Part shown: in pieces, positions 53,686 to 63,257 of the stretch | Layout: the number at the start of each line of letters is the position of its first letter | How positions within the stretch are numbered: position 1 is the stretch's first letter | NCBI RefSeq assembly: GCF_005503015.1 | Contig: NZ_SCOL01000001.1 | Span: 124,001 to 188,000, forward strand | Reading direction: 5' to 3' | Source of the DNA: Bacillus sp. E(2018) | GTDB lineage: Bacteria; Bacillota; Bacilli; Bacillales; Fictibacillaceae | DNA: 64,000 nt | Made by a program: the position numbers and the translations under genes | The notes under the pieces: generated by a model | The model's input: only the letters and a program-made list of their open reading frames with translations | Told to the model about the DNA's origin: nothing | The model's database searches: none

Positions 53686-54588
53686 TTGAAGAAAATTCAA
53701 TTAGCAGAAGACCTTCAATTTTCACAGATCGTTCACGGTCATTGGCGTTTAGCTGAATGGAATCTATCTCCTGAAGAGCTTCTTTCACTTATGGAAAGAT
53801 GTATAGAAGCAGGAATTACCACGTTTGATCATGCTGATATTTATGGGAACTACATGTGTGAAGAGCTGTTTGGTCAAGCACTTGCTCTCAAACCTTCTTT
53901 AAGAGAAGACATTCAAATTGTAACGAAGTGTGGAATTAAACTTATATCTGAAAATCGTCCTCAACATACGATAAAATCCTATGATACGAGTAAAGAACAT
54001 ATCATCTTCTCTGCAGAAAATTCATTGCAAAAAATGAATACAGACTATGTAGATGTATTGTTGATTCATCGCCCAGATCCTTTTATGGACCCAGCCGAAA
54101 CAGCAGAAGCGTTTCACGTCTTAAGAAAAGAGGGGAAAGTTAAGCATTTTGGAGTTTCTAACTTTACCCCTAAACAAATGGAAATGCTACAAAGTGAGTA
54201 CAATGGCCCACTTATAACGAATCAGATCGAGTTATCCGTTCTTCATGAACAGCCTTTCTTTGATGGTACGATCAACCACCTTCAAAAAGAAAAAGTAAGA
54301 CCGATGGCGTGGTCTCCTCTTGCTGGTGGAAGATTGTTTAAAGGAGAAGATGAAAAAGCAAAACGCGTGAAAAAGGCACTAGAAAAAGTGGCTGTTGAAA
54401 CTGAAGCCTCTTCGATTGATGAAGTTGCTTACGCGTGGCTTTTGAAGCACCCCTCACAGATCATGCCGATCGTAGGAAGCGGAAAAATGAACCGTATTGA
54501 AGCGGCTATAAATGCAGCGAACTTACCATTAACACGCGAGCAGTGGTTCTACATTTTACAAGAAAGTATGGGAAAAGAAGTAGATTGA
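53686..54588 (+). CDS. Aldo/keto reductase (YcsN-like)
   Basis: An NADPH-dependent reductase with the aldo/keto reductase barrel; 300 residues. Catalytic Asp and Tyr are in FDHADIYGNY, the Lys in VTKCGIK, and the His in LLIHRPDPF. The cofactor loop is SPLAGGRLF and IVGSGKMNRI. It resembles YcsN-type proteins; the substrate is unknown. The TTG at 53686 has AAGGAAG 8 bases upstream, and earlier in-frame codons lack such a site. A GGAACCC/GGGTTCC hairpin before it (53629-53656) lacks a T run. Confidence 0.82.
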   Translation: MKKIQLAEDLQFSQIVHGHWRLAEWNLSPEELLSLMERCIEAGITTFDHADIYGNYMCEELFGQALALKPSLREDIQIVTKCGIKLISENRPQHTIKSYDTSKEHIIFSAENSLQKMNTDYVDVLLIHRPDPFMDPAETAEAFHVLRKEGKVKHFGVSNFTPKQMEMLQSEYNGPLITNQIELSVLHEQPFFDGTINHLQKEKVRPMAWSPLAGGRLFKGEDEKAKRVKKALEKVAVETEASSIDEVAYAWLLKHPSQIMPIVGSGKMNRIEAAINAANLPLTREQWFYILQESMGKEVD

Positions 54589-54620
54589 TTCATACATGAT
54601 AATCCTTCGTTAATAAGTTG

Positions 54621-54652
54621 AAAATCCATGCAGCTTGCTGTGTGGATTTTTT
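54621..54652 (+). terminator. Terminator after the aldo/keto reductase gene
   Basis: AAAATCCA and TGGATTTT close the stem, with GCAG/CTGT inside, then a T run. Confidence 0.82.
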
Positions 54653-54737
54653 ATTATATCTATAGAACATTTCATTAGTAATTAGTTCCTTAGTAGTATA
54701 ATATTAGAAATAAATACTAAAAGATGGGGATGCAACA

Positions 54738-55667
54738 ATGATTACATTAAGCAAAAACAATTCTATGAAGAGCTCACAAGTTCTGAATGAAAGCGCTGTA
54801 CTAGCGGCGATCGATCGTTCTGTAGCTATGATTGAATTTGACCCACATGGAAAAGTACTATGGGCAAATAAAAATTTTGCAACTACGATGGAATACGATG
54901 TTGATGAGATGCCATTATTGATACATAAACATTTTTGCACAGAAGATTTCTTGCGAAGTGGTGAATATGATCGCTTTTGGAAAAGCTTGAGAGAGGGTAA
55001 AACCTTTCAAGAAAAGATTCAGCGTGTTACAAAATCTAAGCGATTGATCTGGCTTGAAGCCACTTACACACCTGTCCTCGACGAAAATCATAAAGTGATA
55101 GCTGTTGTTAAGATTGCTACAGATATTACGAATAGAGAAAATAACACGATCAAGGTTGCTTCTGAACTTCAACAGATGTCACTAGAGTTACTTACACGAG
55201 CGGAAGAAGGATTGAAGAAAAGCAATGAGATCTCTTTAGCAACGGAAAAGTTAGTTTCACAATCCCAACAAAATTTATTGATATTAGATTCTCTGAAAAA
55301 ACAAGCCGCTTCTATAGAAGATATCGTAAAGACGATTCGTGAGATTGCGGCACAAACCAACTTGTTAGCTTTAAACGCAGCCATAGAAGCGGCTCGAGCT
55401 GGTGATCACGGTAGAGGGTTTAATGTTGTAGCTGTGGAAGTTAGAAAACTGGCGAATCGCGTGCAAGATTCTATTCAAGAAGTGAATGCACATATTTCAG
55501 GGATCACAGGAGAGATAACCAAGATCAATGACGTGACTCACCAATCACAAGAAGGAATAACAAATAATAAGAAATTAATTGAACAAGCGATGCAAGAGTT
55601 CTTAGGTATTGAAGATTCTGCTCGAAAATTAGAGTCACAGGCAAGTAAGTTCAAGGAACTTTTATAG
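54738..55667 (+). CDS. Soluble PAS-domain chemoreceptor-like protein
   Basis: A 309-residue protein with no membrane helix. A PAS domain ([20 protein letters not shown] to [12 protein letters not shown], about residues 32-133) precedes a short methyl-accepting signalling hairpin whose tip is [20 protein letters not shown]. No HAMP domain is present, and the hairpin is much shorter than in full receptors. Cytosolic redox or energy sensing is a family inference; the PAS ligand is not visible. It is an isolated gene. Confidence 0.85.
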   Translation: MITLSKNNSMKSSQVLNESAVLAAIDRSVAMIEFDPHGKVLWANKNFATTMEYDVDEMPLLIHKHFCTEDFLRSGEYDRFWKSLREGKTFQEKIQRVTKSKRLIWLEATYTPVLDENHKVIAVVKIATDITNRENNTIKVASELQQMSLELLTRAEEGLKKSNEISLATEKLVSQSQQNLLILDSLKKQAASIEDIVKTIREIAAQTNLLALNAAIEAARAGDHGRGFNVVAVEVRKLANRVQDSIQEVNAHISGITGEITKINDVTHQSQEGITNNKKLIEQAMQEFLGIEDSARKLESQASKFKELL

Positions 55668-55673
55668 AATAAG

Positions 55674-55714
55674 AAAAACCCCTAATGCCTTTTAAAAAGG
55701 TGTTAGGGGTTTCT
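55674..55714. terminator. Bidirectional terminator between the PAS receptor gene and rpsD
   Basis: AAAACCCCTAATGCC pairs with GGTGTTAGGGGTTT between convergent genes. Confidence 0.88.
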
Positions 55715-55723
55715 TTACTCTTA

Positions 55724-56326
55724 TTAACGAGAGTAGAATTCAACGATAAGTTGTTCTGTGATCTCAGCAGGAAGTTCAGAACGCTCTGGTAAGCGAGTGA
55801 AAGTACCTTCCAATTTGTTTTCATCAAATGTTAAGAAATCAGGTACGAAGTTGTTAACTTCGATCGCTTCTTTAATAGCAGATGAGTTGCGAGATTTTTC
55901 ACGAACACCGATTACATCGCCAGCAGATAGACGGTAAGAAGCGATATCAACACGCTTGCCGTTTACTGTGATGTGACCGTGGTTTACTAATTGACGAGCC
56001 GCACGACGCGTACGAGCAAGACCAAGACGGTAAACTACGTTGTCTAAACGAGATTCTAAAAGAATCATGAAGTTTTCACCGTGGATACCAGTCATTTTAC
56101 CAGCATCATCAAAAATGCGGCGGAATTGACGCTCGTTTACACCGTACATGTAACGAAGCTTTTGCTTCTCTTGTAATTGTAAACCGTATTCTGAGATTTT
56201 TTTACGTTGAGTTGGACCATGTTGTCCTGGTGCGTATGGACGCTTAGAAAGTTCTTTCCCAGTTCCGCTTAGAGAAATTCCAAGACGACGAGAAACTTTC
56301 CATGTTGAACCTGTATATCGAGCCAT
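55724..56326 (-). CDS. rpsD: 30S ribosomal protein S4
   Basis: Primary 16S rRNA-binding protein of the small subunit, 200 residues. The N-terminus [21 protein letters not shown] and the S4 RNA-binding domain ([20 protein letters not shown]) are diagnostic. The ATG at 56326 has AAGGAGGAG upstream. It is a single-gene unit, as in B. subtilis where S4 represses its own translation. Confidence 0.97.
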   Translation of the reverse strand: MARYTGSTWKVSRRLGISLSGTGKELSKRPYAPGQHGPTQRKKISEYGLQLQEKQKLRYMYGVNERQFRRIFDDAGKMTGIHGENFMILLESRLDNVVYRLGLARTRRAARQLVNHGHITVNGKRVDIASYRLSAGDVIGVREKSRNSSAIKEAIEVNNFVPDFLTFDENKLEGTFTRLPERSELPAEITEQLIVEFYSR

Positions 56327-56552
56327 AATTGACTCCTCCTTCACATGTTTGTTTGTGTTAAAACAACAACAGTGACTATGGCCTTTTCATGAGCATATTT
56401 TGTATGAAAAACATCTTCACTTCAGCAGCCTATGAAGCTACGCGATGTTCCCAGATCAATGAACCTGGGTACAAAATAAAAACTGATGATGGACACAGTG
56501 CCGCTTATTTTACACAAAGAATAGTATAAACTTTTTTACTATTAGATGTCAA
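56327..56552 (-). promoter_or_regulatory. rpsD promoter and structured leader (candidate S4 autoregulation site)
   Basis: On the minus strand TTGACA (56552-56547), an 18-base spacer and TATACT (56528-56523) form the promoter. The ~190-base leader has a CCCAG/CTGGG hairpin (56450-56469) and an ACATC/GATGT helix (56411-56448) followed by a T run. B. subtilis rpsD carries an S4-binding leader; equivalence is inferred from position and structure. The stretch 56553-56671 before mgl holds nothing else I recognise. Confidence 0.7.
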
Positions 56553-56671
56553 CCTGATCGCTATTTACATTAAAACATTTTTAGGGACAAATTGTAAAAG
56601 TATTAAAATTCATATATGATATGGATAAGAAAGCGCTTACATTTTATATTGCCTTCAAAGGAGAAGTAAAA

Positions 56672-57850
56672 ATGGATACAAAACGCTTTGAAACAGATGT
56701 GATTCACAAGGGGTATAATGCAGAACAGCATAATGGAAGTCTATCTCCTCCTATTTTTCAGACGTCAACTTTTGTATTTGACAGTGCGGAAACGGGTGCG
56801 GCACGATTTGCAGGAGAGCAGGAAGGTTATATCTATTCTAGACTCAGCAATCCTACTGTTGCGATGTTAGAAGAACGGATTGCAGCGATGGAAAGAGGGG
56901 AGAAAGGGCTAGCGTTTGGTTCCGGTATGGCTGCCGTGTCAGCTATTCTTCTCGGTTTAACGAAAACAGGCGATCATATTCTCTGTTCTGAAGGAGTTTA
57001 TGGATGTACCTTTGGTCTGCTTCAGCTTATGGAAGAAAAGTACCATATTACACACAACTTTCATTCGATGAACGATGAGGAATCGATACGGTCAGCAATT
57101 AACGATCATACAACAGTTATCTATATTGAATCTCCAATCAATCCTACCATGAAGCTTGTTGATCTAAGTATGGTAGCAAGAATCGCAAAAGAATTTAATA
57201 TTCCAGTTGTAGTTGATAATACATTTTCCTCTCCTTATCTACAGCGCCCACTCGAATTAGGGTGCGATATTGTTCTACACAGTGCTACGAAATATCTGTG
57301 TGGTCATGGGGATGTTATCGGAGGATTAGCGGTAGGTAAACAAGAAATGATGAGTCACCTTGCAATGACCACTCAAAAGGATATTGGAGGAGTCATGTCT
57401 CCTTTTGATGCTTGGCTTCTTTTGAGAGGAATCAAGACACTGCCTGTTCGAATGGACCGTCATTGTGAGAACGCAAAGAAACTTGCAGATTTGTTAAAGA
57501 AACATCCTAGCGTAAATCGGGTTTTGTATCCGGGTGATCCTGACTTCCCACAATATGAACTTGCGAACTCACAAATGTTGAACGCTGGTGGTCTCATCAG
57601 CTTTGATATAAAAGGTGATATAGCAGTCGCCCAAAAGTTTATGAACCATTTAAGACTCATTAAGATTGCTGTTAGTCTTGGTGATGCTGAAACACTCATC
57701 CAACATCCTGCAACGATGACACATGCTGTCGTACCTGAGGAGAATCGAATTCAAATGGGCATCAGTGATCAGCTTCTGCGCTTATCGGTTGGTTTAGAAG
57801 CATGGGAAGATATTTGGGAGGACCTTAAACAAAGTTTAGATTCTTTATAA
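56672..57850 (+). CDS. Methionine gamma-lyase-like PLP enzyme
   Basis: A 392-residue Cys/Met-metabolism PLP enzyme. The PLP lysine is in LHSATKYLCGHGDVIGG and the pocket tyrosine in YIYSRLSNPTV. The segment EGVYGCTFGLLQ has a Cys at the place of the methionine gamma-lyase signature Cys, so that reaction (Met to methanethiol, ammonia and 2-oxobutyrate) is the best reading; cystathionine lyase or synthase is possible. The ATG at 56672 has AAAGGAG upstream; the start at 56621 does not. Confidence 0.8.
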   Translation: MDTKRFETDVIHKGYNAEQHNGSLSPPIFQTSTFVFDSAETGAARFAGEQEGYIYSRLSNPTVAMLEERIAAMERGEKGLAFGSGMAAVSAILLGLTKTGDHILCSEGVYGCTFGLLQLMEEKYHITHNFHSMNDEESIRSAINDHTTVIYIESPINPTMKLVDLSMVARIAKEFNIPVVVDNTFSSPYLQRPLELGCDIVLHSATKYLCGHGDVIGGLAVGKQEMMSHLAMTTQKDIGGVMSPFDAWLLLRGIKTLPVRMDRHCENAKKLADLLKKHPSVNRVLYPGDPDFPQYELANSQMLNAGGLISFDIKGDIAVAQKFMNHLRLIKIAVSLGDAETLIQHPATMTHAVVPEENRIQMGISDQLLRLSVGLEAWEDIWEDLKQSLDSL

Positions 57851-57852
57851 AC

Positions 57853-57889
57853 AAGAGTCCTGCGCTATTGACCGCGCAGGACTTCTTTT
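57853..57889. terminator. Bidirectional terminator between the lyase gene and ytsP
   Basis: AAGAGTCCTGCGC and GCGCAGGACTTCTT form a strong stem between convergent genes. Confidence 0.92.
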
Positions 57890-57904
57890 AATTAGGTAAG
57901 AGGT

Positions 57905-58390
57905 CTAGATAAAGCGAAGTAAAACTTCACAGAATTTTTCTAAGTTCTCTTGATCGACCTCATCAAATCGTGCTTTTTCGGGACTATCAATATCCAGAAC
58001 TCCTAGCAGCTTTCCGTCTTTTACTAACGGAACCACGATCTCAGATTGAGAAGCTGCGTCACAGGCAATATGTCCGGGGAACTCATGAACATCTTTTACG
58101 ACTAACGTTTCTTGTTTTTGAGCGGATGTTCCGCATACTCCTCTTCCAAGAGGAATTCTTACACAAGCTGGAAGCCCTTGAAAGGGTCCAAGAACTAATT
58201 GGTTCGTCTCTTCTTCAAAAGTATAAAAACCAACCCAGTTTACTCTGTCTAAGAATTGATTCAATAGAGCAGAAGCATTTGCAAGGTTCGCAGTAGCGTT
58301 TGTTTCACCTTCTAGTAAAGCAGAAAGTTGTTTCAATAGAAGAGAATACCCCTCATTTCTATCTGTGCTATATTGCTGAACGGAAAACAT
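57905..58390 (-). CDS. ytsP: Free methionine-(R)-sulfoxide reductase (YtsP)
   Basis: GAF-domain fRMsr, 161 residues, that reduces free methionine R-sulfoxide. The three conserved cysteines are in LPACVRIPLGRGVCGTSA and GHIACDAAS. LDRVNWVGFYTF near the N-terminus is typical. The ATG at 58390 follows GGAGGA. Its nearness to a methionine gamma-lyase is notable but may be chance, since ytsP next to rpsD and refZ is the B. subtilis order. Confidence 0.9.
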   Translation of the reverse strand: MFSVQQYSTDRNEGYSLLLKQLSALLEGETNATANLANASALLNQFLDRVNWVGFYTFEEETNQLVLGPFQGLPACVRIPLGRGVCGTSAQKQETLVVKDVHEFPGHIACDAASQSEIVVPLVKDGKLLGVLDIDSPEKARFDEVDQENLEKFCEVLLRFI

Positions 58391-58468
58391 CAAGATTCCT
58401 CCAAACCTGATAAATTGTTTATTCTATCCTATCAAATAATGTTGAACTATACACCCAAAAGCCCTTAT

Positions 58469-58476
58469 TTGTCGAG
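58469..58476 (+). promoter_or_regulatory. Possible Spo0A box upstream of refZ
   Basis: TTGTCGAG differs from the Spo0A box TTGTCGAA at one base and lies 67 bases before the refZ start. B. subtilis refZ is under Spo0A control. A single 8-base match is weak evidence. Confidence 0.35.
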
Positions 58477-58542
58477 CGATTATTAAAGGTTTATGTCTCT
58501 CGCCCAAGAATTTTATACAAGAGGGAAGGACGGTGGAAGAAA

Positions 58543-59229
58543 ATGAAGACAGATCCGATGGAAACGAAACTGAAAATAGCAGAGGCAGCGATTGCTCTTT
58601 TTACGAGCCAAGGTTTTAAAGGGACGACCGTTAGACAGATAGCAAAAAAAGCTGGTGTGAACATCGCTTTAATTTCGTACCATTTTGGAGGAAAAAAAGG
58701 TCTTCTAGAAGAGTTGATCACTTCATTCTTCGAAGGGTATATCAGAAGGATTGAAATCATCTATCACACATCGAGCTCTCCCGCGGTTAAAGGAAGTTTT
58801 ATTGAAATAGTAGAAGCATTGTTGATCTATCAACAGCGAAACCTTCCTCTTGCACGGTTTGTCTATCGGGAGATGACACTAGATTCAACATTGGTTCGTG
58901 AACTCATGTCTACTTACTTAGTGAAGGAAAAGTACTTTTTGCAAACTCTGTTTGAAAAAGGGATGAAGAAAAAAGAGTTCAGAAGGCAGCCTGTTGACTT
59001 TTTAACCATTCAATTTAAAGATATGATGATGCTTCCATTTTTACATCCTCTTTATTTAGCTGAGGTGTATCAGATAAATGCTGAAACAGAAACGTTCATC
59101 CAACCCTATAAAAAGTGGATGATGAACTGGTTTGATAAATGTGTTTGTATCCCAGAAAGAAAAAATCCCCTTCTTTCTGCTGTTCAAAAGCCTTTATTTG
59201 GCTCGATTCAGGAGAAGTGGGGAAGTTAA
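58543..59229 (+). CDS. refZ: TetR-family regulator RefZ (YttP)
   Basis: A 228-residue TetR-type DNA-binding protein. The helix-turn-helix is TTVRQIAKKAGVNIALISYH with FGGKKGLLEELI after it. In B. subtilis RefZ binds sites near the origin and inhibits FtsZ, helping place the division site in sporulation; identity rests on similarity and on its place beside ytsP and hisJ. A second in-frame ATG at 58558 is possible. Its last 36 bases overlap the 3' end of hisJ. Confidence 0.85.
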   Translation: MKTDPMETKLKIAEAAIALFTSQGFKGTTVRQIAKKAGVNIALISYHFGGKKGLLEELITSFFEGYIRRIEIIYHTSSSPAVKGSFIEIVEALLIYQQRNLPLARFVYREMTLDSTLVRELMSTYLVKEKYFLQTLFEKGMKKKEFRRQPVDFLTIQFKDMMMLPFLHPLYLAEVYQINAETETFIQPYKKWMMNWFDKCVCIPERKNPLLSAVQKPLFGSIQEKWGS

Positions 59230-60027
59230 TGTTGCTGTTGATACGAATTTATCCAATCCTTGACCGAGTCCCTTAGCGCTGTGGGCATCAGACCCATAGA
59301 CAAGAGGGATTTTTCTTTTTTGTGCTTCCTTTATGATCCAGTTAGAAGGATATGGCTCCAAACAATAAGGCTTTACTGCACCTGCTCCGTTATAATCCAA
59401 ATACATGTTACGTTTCGACAGTGCCGTTAATAGATCTTCGGCTTCTTTTTCATAACTAAACTCTGGAGGGAAAAGGGTCTGAAATTTGGTTGCTAATGTC
59501 ATATGTCCAATCCTTCTTGGCTGATACTTTCCAAATGAATGACGGATTGATTTTTTTACGGTTTGAAAGTATAAAGAGTAGACTGCAGAAAGGCTACCGG
59601 AATGTTCAATCAGATCTTTAAATACGTTCTCGTCATAATCCATGCAAAAGTACTGGTTTTTAACCTTTAAAAAATGAACAGAGAGAATGGCATCATCCAG
59701 CTCAGGCCAAACTTCTTTCAGAAACGTATTCGTCTCCTCTTCATAGCCCTCAATATAATCGACTTCTAACCCAGTAAAAATCTCAATTTTACTTCTATAA
59801 AACTTTTTAAGCTCCCTCAAAGTATCGAAGTATTTTCCTAATTGTTCATATGTCATGCTGCTGTCTTTTGTTGGAGCAGGATCAACAAATGTTTGAGGGA
59901 GCGGGGCATGCTCTGTAAAGGTCATACCTTTCATCCCTAAAGAGATAGCCCTTTCGATATACATTTCAAATGTGTCGGTAGACCCATGAGGACAAAATGG
60001 CGTGTGAACATGTCCATCAAAGTACAT
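59194..60027 (-). CDS. hisJ: Histidinol-phosphatase HisJ (PHP family)
   Basis: Removes phosphate from histidinol phosphate in histidine synthesis; 277 residues. PHP metal ligands appear in DGHVHTPFCPHGS (residues 4-16), MTFTEHAP, TGLEVDYIEGYE and VYGSDAHSAKGLG. The ATG at 60027 has AAGGAGGAG 8 bases upstream; the first codons of the longer frame lack one. The end runs into the refZ coding region on the opposite strand. Confidence 0.9.
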   Translation of the reverse strand: MYFDGHVHTPFCPHGSTDTFEMYIERAISLGMKGMTFTEHAPLPQTFVDPAPTKDSSMTYEQLGKYFDTLRELKKFYRSKIEIFTGLEVDYIEGYEEETNTFLKEVWPELDDAILSVHFLKVKNQYFCMDYDENVFKDLIEHSGSLSAVYSLYFQTVKKSIRHSFGKYQPRRIGHMTLATKFQTLFPPEFSYEKEAEDLLTALSKRNMYLDYNGAGAVKPYCLEPYPSNWIIKEAQKRKIPLVYGSDAHSAKGLGQGLDKFVSTATLTSPLLLNRAK

Positions 60028-60248
60028 CTTTCTTACTCCTCCTTTCGACAAAATCTTCATTAAATTGGAAAAAAATTATCAGATTATGCAATTTTTTTGC
60101 GTCAAATGTTTGTTTACATGTTATCATAAAAGCATTAAACTGCAATTTTATAGAATAAAAACTAAATTAGATCGTTAAAGCGATTTAAACATACGAATAC
60201 ATAATAAAGACAATATAGAAATTTGAACAGATAGAAAGGGTGCCTCTG

Positions 60249-61940
60249 ATGATATACATAGTCATTGCCATCGTTACATTCCTAGCATTGATCCTGTACG
60301 GTGCCATGTCACGACGAAGGGTGTATAAAGAAATAGACCGACTTGAAGCATGGAAGATGCAAATTATGAATCGCCCATTAACAGAAGAAATCTCAAAAGT
60401 TAAGGGTATGGCGATGATTGGTGAAACGGAAGAAAAGTTTGAAATGTGGCGTCAAGAATGGGATGAGATGGTAACGACTCAACTTCCTAATTTAGAAGAA
60501 GACTTGTTTGATGCCGAAGAGTATACCGATAAGTACCGTTTTAAAAAAGCTAAATCCATTTTAGCTGGTGTTAGTCAGGCATTAGAAAAGATCGATATGA
60601 GGATTAAAGAGATTACTTCCGAGATCAATGAGTTAGTTACGAGTGAGGAACTAAATCGGGAAGAGATTGTTGAAGCGAAAGAAAAGCTTCAAGAAACAAA
60701 GAAGTACTATTTAACGCATATCCGTGCATTAGGCCAGACAGCACCCATCTTTGATAAAGAACTCGACGAGATAAAAGCTTTGTTTGAAACCTTTGAATCA
60801 TTAACTGTTCAAGGAAGCCATCTAGAAGCTAGACAAAGGCTTGTAGAGAGTTTGAATCGTATCTCTGATTGTAGAACGAAGATGCAAGGTGTTCCTGAAC
60901 TTCTAGTGATCCTTCAATCTGATATCCCTAATTCACTTAAAGAATTAAGTACAGGTTTTACAGAGATGGAGCAGCAAGGTTATGTTCTTCATCATATTGG
61001 CATCGAGAAAGAGATCAGCTCCTTAAAGGATCTTAACGATAAAGCCTTGAACAAAGTCCTAGAGCTAGAGCTTGAAAGTGCTCAAAAAGATATGGATGAG
61101 ACGATTCAAAAAATGGATCAGTTATATGAAATGCTTGAGAACGAAGTGCACTCCAAACAATTTGTAATGAGTGAAAGAGAAGTCTTTGATTCTAATATTC
61201 AAGATCTTCATGATAGAATCGAGAATTTAAAGCAAGAAACTCAAATTGTTTCTTCTACTTACTTGATCGAACAAAACGAAGCAGAGATGCAAAAGAAGAT
61301 AGAAAAACTCTTTCATAAGTTACAAAGCCGTTTCTTAATTATCGAAGATTCAATCGAAGAAAAAAGAGAGTCTTATTCTGTTATTCGCGAAATGATGGAA
61401 GAGATGCAAAAGCAGATGGAAGAACTGCAACGTTCTCAGAAAGTTTATGAAGAAATGCTTCATAATTTAAGAAAAGATGAGCTTGAAACGAAACAGAGTT
61501 TAAGAGGACTCAGAAAGAAGCTGCTTGAAGCGAGAAGGATGGTACAAAAGAGCAACCTTCCTGGATTACCGGAACACTACTTGATCACCATCGGGAAGGC
61601 AGAAGAATATATCATTGAAGTTTCTAAAAAACTGGATGAGAAACCTCTCGAAATGTCAGATGTTTCTTATGTACTTAACAAAGCGCACGAAGCAGTGAAC
61701 GAAGGATATGATGAAACGTCTAAGATGATCGAGAATGCTTTCTTAGCAGAGAAGCTAATCCAATATGGAAATAGGTTCAGAAGCTCTTATCAATCTGTAT
61801 CTGTTCGTTTGATTGAAGCTGAGATCGCTTTTCGAAATTATCAATATGAAGATGCACTTGAGATTGCTGCTTCTGCTATAGAAAGTGTTAGACCTGGAAT
61901 CCTTAAAGAGATGGAAATTAACTTAAAGTCACATGTATAA
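60249..61940 (+). CDS. ezrA: Septation ring formation regulator EzrA
   Basis: Membrane-anchored negative regulator of FtsZ ring assembly, 563 residues. A single N-terminal helix (MIYIVIAIVTFLALILYGAM, residues 1-20) is followed by a long run of helical spectrin-like repeats rich in Glu/Lys/Leu. The length equals that of B. subtilis EzrA. The ATG at 60249 has AGAAAGGG 8 bases upstream; the GTG at 60240 overlaps that site. A TTTACA-17-TAAACT promoter candidate lies at 60114-60142. Confidence 0.94.
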   Translation: MIYIVIAIVTFLALILYGAMSRRRVYKEIDRLEAWKMQIMNRPLTEEISKVKGMAMIGETEEKFEMWRQEWDEMVTTQLPNLEEDLFDAEEYTDKYRFKKAKSILAGVSQALEKIDMRIKEITSEINELVTSEELNREEIVEAKEKLQETKKYYLTHIRALGQTAPIFDKELDEIKALFETFESLTVQGSHLEARQRLVESLNRISDCRTKMQGVPELLVILQSDIPNSLKELSTGFTEMEQQGYVLHHIGIEKEISSLKDLNDKALNKVLELELESAQKDMDETIQKMDQLYEMLENEVHSKQFVMSEREVFDSNIQDLHDRIENLKQETQIVSSTYLIEQNEAEMQKKIEKLFHKLQSRFLIIEDSIEEKRESYSVIREMMEEMQKQMEELQRSQKVYEEMLHNLRKDELETKQSLRGLRKKLLEARRMVQKSNLPGLPEHYLITIGKAEEYIIEVSKKLDEKPLEMSDVSYVLNKAHEAVNEGYDETSKMIENAFLAEKLIQYGNRFRSSYQSVSVRLIEAEIAFRNYQYEDALEIAASAIESVRPGILKEMEINLKSHV

Positions 61941-61972
61941 AACTGTAAGGATTCATTTCCTGCAGTTTTTTG
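61940..61972 (+). terminator. Terminator after ezrA
   Basis: AACTG and CAGTT with AGGA/TCCT inside form an imperfect stem, followed by six T residues. Confidence 0.78.
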
Positions 61973-62109
61973 CTGTTCAGAAGAAATTTATTCCACGATT
62001 TTAACAAAAACTAGGAGCTATGTGATAATGTGCACGATAGCTAAATTATGGTATGATAATGAAATGTGTGTTTAGAACGGTTTGGAATGGATAATTGGAG
62101 GATTCAACA

Positions 62110-63252
62110 ATGATTTATTTGGATAATAGTGCTACAACAAAGCCATATAAGGAAGTTCTGGATACGTTCGTAACGGTGTCAGAAAAGTATTTTGCCAATC
62201 CATCTTCCCTTCATTCAAAAGGAGGAGAAGCTGAGAAATTACTTGGTCAGGCTAGAAAATCAATTGCTCAGCTATTGGAGGTAGCACCATCTGAAGTGGT
62301 TTTTACCTCTGGTGGAACGGAAGGCAACAATATAGCGATCAAAGGGATTGCGTTTCAACATCAAAATCGAGGTAAACACCTTATAACATCTTCTGTTGAG
62401 CATGCATCGAGTCATGAATCCTTTCAATATCTTGAATCACAAGGTTTTGAAATAACGTATCTTCCAGTGGATCATGACGGGTTGATTTCATTAGAAGACC
62501 TTGAACGTTCGATTCGACCGGATACGATACTTGTTTCACTTATTCATGTCAATAATGAAACGGGAACGATACAACCTGTTCAAGAGATAGGTAAGATCTT
62601 GAAAGAGCACCCGAAGATTTTTTTCCATGTCGACAATGTTCAAGGTGTCGGTAAGGTTGACCTTCCACTTAAAGAGTGGGGGATCGATCTATGCACCATA
62701 TCTGCACATAAAATTCACGGTCTAAAAGGAAATGGTATTCTATTCGTCAAGAATGGAGTGAGCATCTCTTCTTTATTCACTGGTGGAGAACAAGAATTAA
62801 AGAAAAGAGCCGGAACTGAGAATGTTGCAGGTATTGTAGCTATGGCAAAAGCGTTAAGGTTAATTCTTCAAGAGAGTAAGGAAAAGAAAGATAATTTATA
62901 TGAGATTAAGCAGTTCCTACTTGAAGAGTTACGTTCCATAGATGGAATTGAGATCAATACTTCTATGAAGTACTCAGCTCCTCACATTATTAATTTTTCA
63001 GCGAAGGGTATCAAACCAGAAGTGCTGATCCATTCCCTTGATAAGAGAGATGTGTATGTATCTACTCGTTCTGCATGCTCATCAAAACAAGGGGGAGCTA
63101 GCCGTATTCTTCTAAAGATGGGATTAGGAGAAAATCGTGCTTCAACAGCTATTCGTTTGAGTACCTCCTATGGAAATACATTGGAAGAAGCAGAAAAGGC
63201 TTTAAAGGTAATTAAAGAAGAACTAATAAATATTAAAAAGGTAATGAGGTAA
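62110..63252 (+). CDS. nifS: Cysteine desulfurase (NifS/IscS family, NifZ of B. subtilis)
   Basis: PLP enzyme that takes sulfur from cysteine as a persulfide; 380 residues. It starts MIYLDNSATT; the PLP lysine is in SAHKIHGLKGNG and the persulfide Cys in STRSACSSKQGG. Its gene runs directly into thiI, so it is probably the sulfur donor for ThiI. The ATG at 62110 has TGGAGG upstream. Two proteins in Bacillus carry nifS-like names (nifS and nifZ); I use the generic one. Confidence 0.92.
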   Translation: MIYLDNSATTKPYKEVLDTFVTVSEKYFANPSSLHSKGGEAEKLLGQARKSIAQLLEVAPSEVVFTSGGTEGNNIAIKGIAFQHQNRGKHLITSSVEHASSHESFQYLESQGFEITYLPVDHDGLISLEDLERSIRPDTILVSLIHVNNETGTIQPVQEIGKILKEHPKIFFHVDNVQGVGKVDLPLKEWGIDLCTISAHKIHGLKGNGILFVKNGVSISSLFTGGEQELKKRAGTENVAGIVAMAKALRLILQESKEKKDNLYEIKQFLLEELRSIDGIEINTSMKYSAPHIINFSAKGIKPEVLIHSLDKRDVYVSTRSACSSKQGGASRILLKMGLGENRASTAIRLSTSYGNTLEEAEKALKVIKEELINIKKVMR

Positions 63253-63257
63253 TGAAG

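Noticed and set aside
57905..58390. ytsP and the methionine gamma-lyase as a new methionine system
   Set aside because: They are convergent, with a strong terminator between, and ytsP is in its usual Bacillus location.
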